A stretch of DNA of 64,000 nucleotides from Mactromeris polynyma (taxonomy: Eukaryota; Mollusca; Bivalvia; Venerida; Mactridae). The notes under the pieces were generated by a model. The model was not told the origin of the DNA, ran no database searches, and worked only from the letters and a program-made list of their open reading frames with translations. Of this stretch, positions 47,801-53,800 are shown piece by piece (within the stretch, counting starts at the first letter, position 1; every line of letters begins with the position of its first letter). The translations under genes were made by a program, and so were the position numbers. Location of the stretch: NCBI GenBank assembly GCA_032209605.1, contig JASFXZ010000026.1, positions 124,001 through 188,000 on the forward strand, written 5' to 3'.

Positions 47801-50800
47801 ATGTGGTCTTTGTTTACAGGTGGTCTCTATTAACATATTAAATATCATTTAAAATGGTCTGATGGGAGATAAAATTGATGGTCTTTGCAGACAGGTTTTG
47901 CAATAGTGGTCTTTGTTCGCAGGTGGTCTTTAACACAGGTTTGACTATAGTTACAAAACAGAAACTTATATGCAACGAGTTGCCAGCTTGGCTACATAGA
48001 CAAGTGGTACTGTCCCACACCCCATTTGTTTGCTTTGATTGTATTGAGTAATCGTTTTTGCTTTTTGGTCATTATTGCATTATTTCTTTCTACTGTTAAT
48101 ATGTATGTGATATATGTAAATACGTTTATATTTCTCTTTGCTATGTTCTTTTTGTTTACTTCTCTAGTCATTCATATTCTAAGTCTGCTAAATCCGTCTG
48201 TGTACACCTCCTATCACTTTTGTAGATTCAGGTATCATTTACAGTTTTCATTTACATATACAATTTCACCATTATCCAGTCCTCCACAAAGTTTATACTC
48301 ATTATACATTCACACTGCTTGATAACTTATCCAGTGTGTGATTCTAGCATGCGGTTGTTACATACTGAAGTGATATCATATTTTGACAAGGTGCTATATC
48401 ATTTAGTGATTAATGTTTTGCTATTGAGTTATTGTGTTGCGTTTTGGTCACTTTTGCATTATTTCTTTCCACTGTAAATATGTTTGAGATATAAGTAAAT
48501 ACGGTTTTATTTCTCTTAGCTATGTTCTTTGCCTTATTATAATAGTCATTCATAAACTACGGCCTGCTTTCACTTCCTACCACTTGTTCATTCAGGTAGC
48601 ATTTTATAGTTCTCTCATGTGTCACTTTTTAGCTATCATTTACATTAAATTACACTATTTTTCTAACTTTCAAAATGTCTAAACTCATTTTACATTCACA
48701 CATTGCTTGATTAATTCAGTGTGTGATGCTGGATGTCTGTTTGTCCACTGACATGTTATTAATTAAACTGTAGTGCTCTCACATTTTGACATGATATGCA
48801 ATATCATTTTGTGATTATTGTTCTTCTTTTTAATTTTTAGTAAATACTAATTATGTAAATTTGTCGGTATTTCTTTATTTATTTCTACCGTGATAATGAT
48901 TGTGATTTATGTTAATATGTTTCAATCAATGTTTTGCATTTTGAGATGTATAATGTTGTCTTAATTTACATGCATGATGTTCATTATCATGAAAGTTTTC
49001 CGCACTATCAATTTCTATTTCTGTTTAACTGTCCATACAAAAACTAGTCTGTTCCTTAATAAATTCCTACTACTAAAACTACAAATGTATTTTTTATACA
49101 TTAATATATAGTTACACATTAAAGCATAATAAACACATACTGTTAGTTCAAATTGCAGTTGTTCTATTTCATTTTGTTTACGCCGTGCACCCACCTTTGC
49201 TGCATCAGGCAGCAATTTTTTACTTGTTAGTGTCAGTAGTGCAAGCATTATAAGATACAACATCAGTTATACGATGGTCAAGTTCTACAACTTATACTTA
49301 ATTCACTACGACCGAAACTACCTGTGCATGTGTCATCGTAACATAGTAATTCACTCTTGGTCTGTTAAGTATATGTATCTTATTATGCACCGTGTTTACT
49401 GTGCATTGTCTATAAATAGTTTTGGTCGGATTTGAGAATACATGTACAATAAACGCTAGGTTGGGTTTGTTATGATATTATGTCATTGTGTAAATGCATT
49501 GAGTAATGTCACATTACGTGGGACGCTTTCGGTAGTTGTTGTCGGTAGGCAGATCATTTACGAAACAAACAATCGAGACACGATTAAATTACAGAAAGAC
49601 ATTGTTTGCAACCGTATAAACAGTATAATTTTGTAACACTATACTCGTACATCTTTTGAATTATGTATTTTGTAAACTCCACGGCAAGTTGGAGTGTTAA
49701 ATGATATTTCATTGGTGTATTTCCATAATTTATACTTATACAAACCAATACAAGTCAAAGCGGGCAATAACTACTTGTAATGTTCGGTGTTTAGAATTTA
49801 AAGCTTGGGTGTAGAAATTAAAAAATACAATATGTATAATAAATTCTAAAATTGATGTTTGTAGAACAAGTATTTTTAACCGTAAACACCCAATCTAATA
49901 ATAAAGGGAGATCTGGTATTCTCCGACTGACACACTTCAAGTCCAAATTCTAAAAAATTGAATGTAGTTTTTTTTTATTGCCAGCTATCTGATAATAAAG
50001 AGATATTTTGTATTCTTTCTCCAACTGACACACTCAAGCCCGACTTATAAAACTAATGTACACTGTCTTCTTCCCAGCTATCACACACATTTGTCTTTCT
50101 GAGCATTTAACGCACCCAATGTGTGATTTAAAAGTGACTGTTTACTGAACAGCGGCTCTTAACAGAAATAACTTAACAATGGCGTGCCCTACATAGAATA
50201 ACGGACAATAAAAACATCTCACAAGCCTGACTCGACTGACTTAACAAAAGCCTCTTTATTTTGACTAAGTACCACAGAACAATATTTTATTATGGCGGTA
50301 CAGTAAAACCACAATAATGAGACCACCCTTGGGACCCTTGAAAACTGGTGTTCTTATTGAGGTGGTCTTAATATTGAGGTTGAACAAAAAGCAAAACAGT
50401 GAAAATGGACTTGAAAATTGTGTTCTTAATATTGAGGTGGTCTTATTGTTCAGATGGTCTTAATATCGAGGCCGAACAAAGAGCAAAACAGTGAAAATAG
50501 ACTTGAACATTATGTTCTAATTTTGCGGTGTTCTTATTATTGAGATGGTCTATAAGTGAGATTGTACTGTATGTTTATACTATGATGCAACCTCTCCACA
50601 ACACAACCCATTGTAAGATGAACATGTCGGCTGTTGTTTAGAGTGTGTTGCTCCGGAGTGGGCCGCTCTTGAAAGGTAGATGTGTATATCATATAGAAAA
50701 ATTAAATTAAATTCTCTAATGAAACGAATAATGACAATGGCCAAATAAAGATGTACCCATTAAACGTTTAAGGTATGTATCTATCAACATTTCATTTACA

Positions 50801-53800
50801 GTAAAACCTCTATAATAAGACCACCGTTGGGACCCTTGAAATCTGGTCTTAATATTGAGGTGGTCTTAATATTGAGGTGGACTTAATATTGAGGTTGAAT
50901 AAAGAGCGGAACAAATGGACATGAAAAGTGTGGTGATTTATGAGGTGGTCTTATAATCGAGGTGGTCTTTCAGTGAGGGTTTAATGTGAATGTGTGACTA
51001 TCTACTCATGACACCACGTTAGGAACACTTCAAAATCTGTATTCATGACATACCTGTGAATGCATATACTAAAGTATATACAATGTCGCTATTATCGTCA
51101 ATAGAACGTTGTCGAGTGGTCAGCCAGTGTGTTCCATATTGTATAAACTGGTTTATGCCTTCCCAGAATATAAGTGTCGAGTCACGTGAGAAGCGCCCGG
51201 ATGTATACCAGTATGTATGCCTGCAATAATGTAAGTAAAACATGTACATGTAAGTTTTTGCCACATCTTCGGTGCGTCCTTCTCTTGAGCAAAAACCCTG
51301 TTCAACACCAATTTTACAGTTCCCGATGTAATGATTTATTACCCAATCAAGCTCTCTGTGACAACGACTTCTAAACCACCTATCTGAAGTGAGGCTGAGC
51401 AAAACCGATGTACGAGGGTTGATCCAAACGTGTTTTCACTGAGTCTCATACTCTTTTAATAAACAATTAGGATCTACCCTCGTATGTTTAAGTAGCGCTA
51501 AAACGAAGATATTGGTGTCCAAATTTTTGTTACTAGTTCTATTGAGCTGCTGTGCGTACCGTCGCATTACCTGAGACATAAATGGGAAAATGAAAAAAAT
51601 ATATTCGAAAGGTAGCCTCTATTATAAACATATATAATGGGCCAGCCGCCTGCCTAGGGTATAATTGAAACTACCTTATCGCTTATAGTGAAGAAGTCGA
51701 ATATTTATAGTTTGACAAGGAATAAAATGTGCCTTATTTTTTGTATGACTTAAGTCGGAATGTCTGGTCATAAACCAGTAATTTGACAGGATTTTAGATT
51801 GAGCGTATCCAATTACATTGTGTATGAATTTGCATGCATATATTTGGAGCACGTATTTGTTGAGTAATTAATGCGCGACTATTCATGTAAACTCATTCGC
51901 CAAAAAGTACACAAATACATGTAATCCAGAAAAGCTGTTTATATCAAGACTCCCGCTAATCCATAGTTGATATATCCCTGACAAATCAGCCATTATACTC
52001 ATCATATCTATGATACAATCAGTGGACATTACATGTACTATTTATTTGAGACGATGAATATGGCGGTACTTCGAACAGACCATCCGGTTGACGATGATAG
52101 CAATGAGACACCTAAGCGCCTCAAAAATGGCTTCAAAATTTCACTCAAACTTACCTTGACAATGTGTTAGAGTGGAGCCAGTTTGCAATGAACGCATCTT
52201 CTCTCTGCGTCTCAACTGATACTAAACGTGCTCCATATGACTGAAATATACAATGTTCACCGCTGTACGATTTCCAACCTCTTCTTTAAGTGACGTCATT
52301 TCCAGAAAACGTCACATGTGACGTCACCATGTAATGACAGTAAGCAATATGTGCCCGATATGGCAATTTGAAATCGAAGTGACCATATGGAGTTGATATT
52401 GCTTCCTGCGCGCAAATAGTTACATCACATGTTGCGTTTTTTTTAAAATGACGTCACTTACAGAAGAAGTCGTAATCCCATAGCAGCGGTCACATGTATA
52501 TAGACCGAAAGTTTATAAAATCTAAGAGGACGTTTGGCTAGGTTAGAACAAAATATACAAACATGTAAATGGATGAAAATATTCGTTGAAAGCAGATTAC
52601 AAACATATTTACATTCAATTAGATGGAAGCTATTTTAGATGCGGTAATAAACAGCATATTGTTTTCAATATCAGTCCATACAAGTATCACAATATACCGG
52701 TATATACATACGGTATCACAATATACCGGTATATACAAACGGTATCACAATATACCGGTATATACATACGGTATCACAATATACCGGTATATACATACGG
52801 TATCACAATATACCGGTATATACATACAGAAACAGAATTTAGCGTGTACCAGATAAATAGTATTATTTAATTATTTTCACTTTTAAAGATAAAGTTAAAC
52901 AGTATCATCGCCAACATTGTATTTATTGTAATCAAGTTTTACTGTGTTAAAGATATATTATGCTCATTTTTGTTTATCAATATACTTTATCTTGTTAAAA
53001 CTTCAATAAATATGCATTATCACAGAATACATTTATAATGTATTTCTCTGTATTTGTCGAAAAAATACGTTTATATTATGATAAAATACAAAAGTGGTTG
53101 TTTTTTTACTAGTTTTGTCTGTTAGTAATATGAGTAAACAAGATTGTTTTAAATGGTTATACATGGCAATGGTTCTTATTAATGATGTTTAAGACTGTGT
53201 AACAACAATTCTGGATCAAGCCCATTCAAAAAATAATGTTCAGTTTAGTCAGATACATCTCTTAAGTTCACACCTTTACAATTTATAACGTCAAGCTATT
53301 ATTGTCACCAGATATAATTAACCACACAAATGTGTTATCTCGAGGCTATTAGATTAAAGTCATATTTCCCCGAATTCCTCCATAAAAGCGTTTTCAGTGT
53401 TAATTTACAGTTTGTGTAATCGCTACAACCGGATTCACCACTTTAATAATCAGACGCCATTCTGTACGCGCGCCGTTGAATACCGATAAAATCAAGTACA
53501 TGTATATTCGAAATTACGAGTAAAACGTGATTATTCTCACCAGAGAAAGTTAAAAACTAAAAGGCGAGCATAAAGATAATCCACATGAAAGCCAACACGG
53601 TCACAAACGTTGCTCGGTTGAAGAGAAATTGCCTTGCTGGTTAACGTAAGATTTGATTGGCGTACACAACACTGACATGCAAATAGCAAAAGTATGTTAG
53701 TACGGCTGGGCCGAAAAAGAGCCATCGAAAGTAAACATCACGGACTGAAATAGATCTGTGCACACTGTATCTACCTCTATTTGAAAGTGTTTCAACTTAA

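Noticed and set aside
48026..48322. 98-aa hydrophobic frame that could be a membrane protein
   Set aside because: T-rich sequence makes Phe/Leu/Ile-rich frames by chance, and the segment is one copy of a diverged local duplication whose other copy has no equivalent frame.
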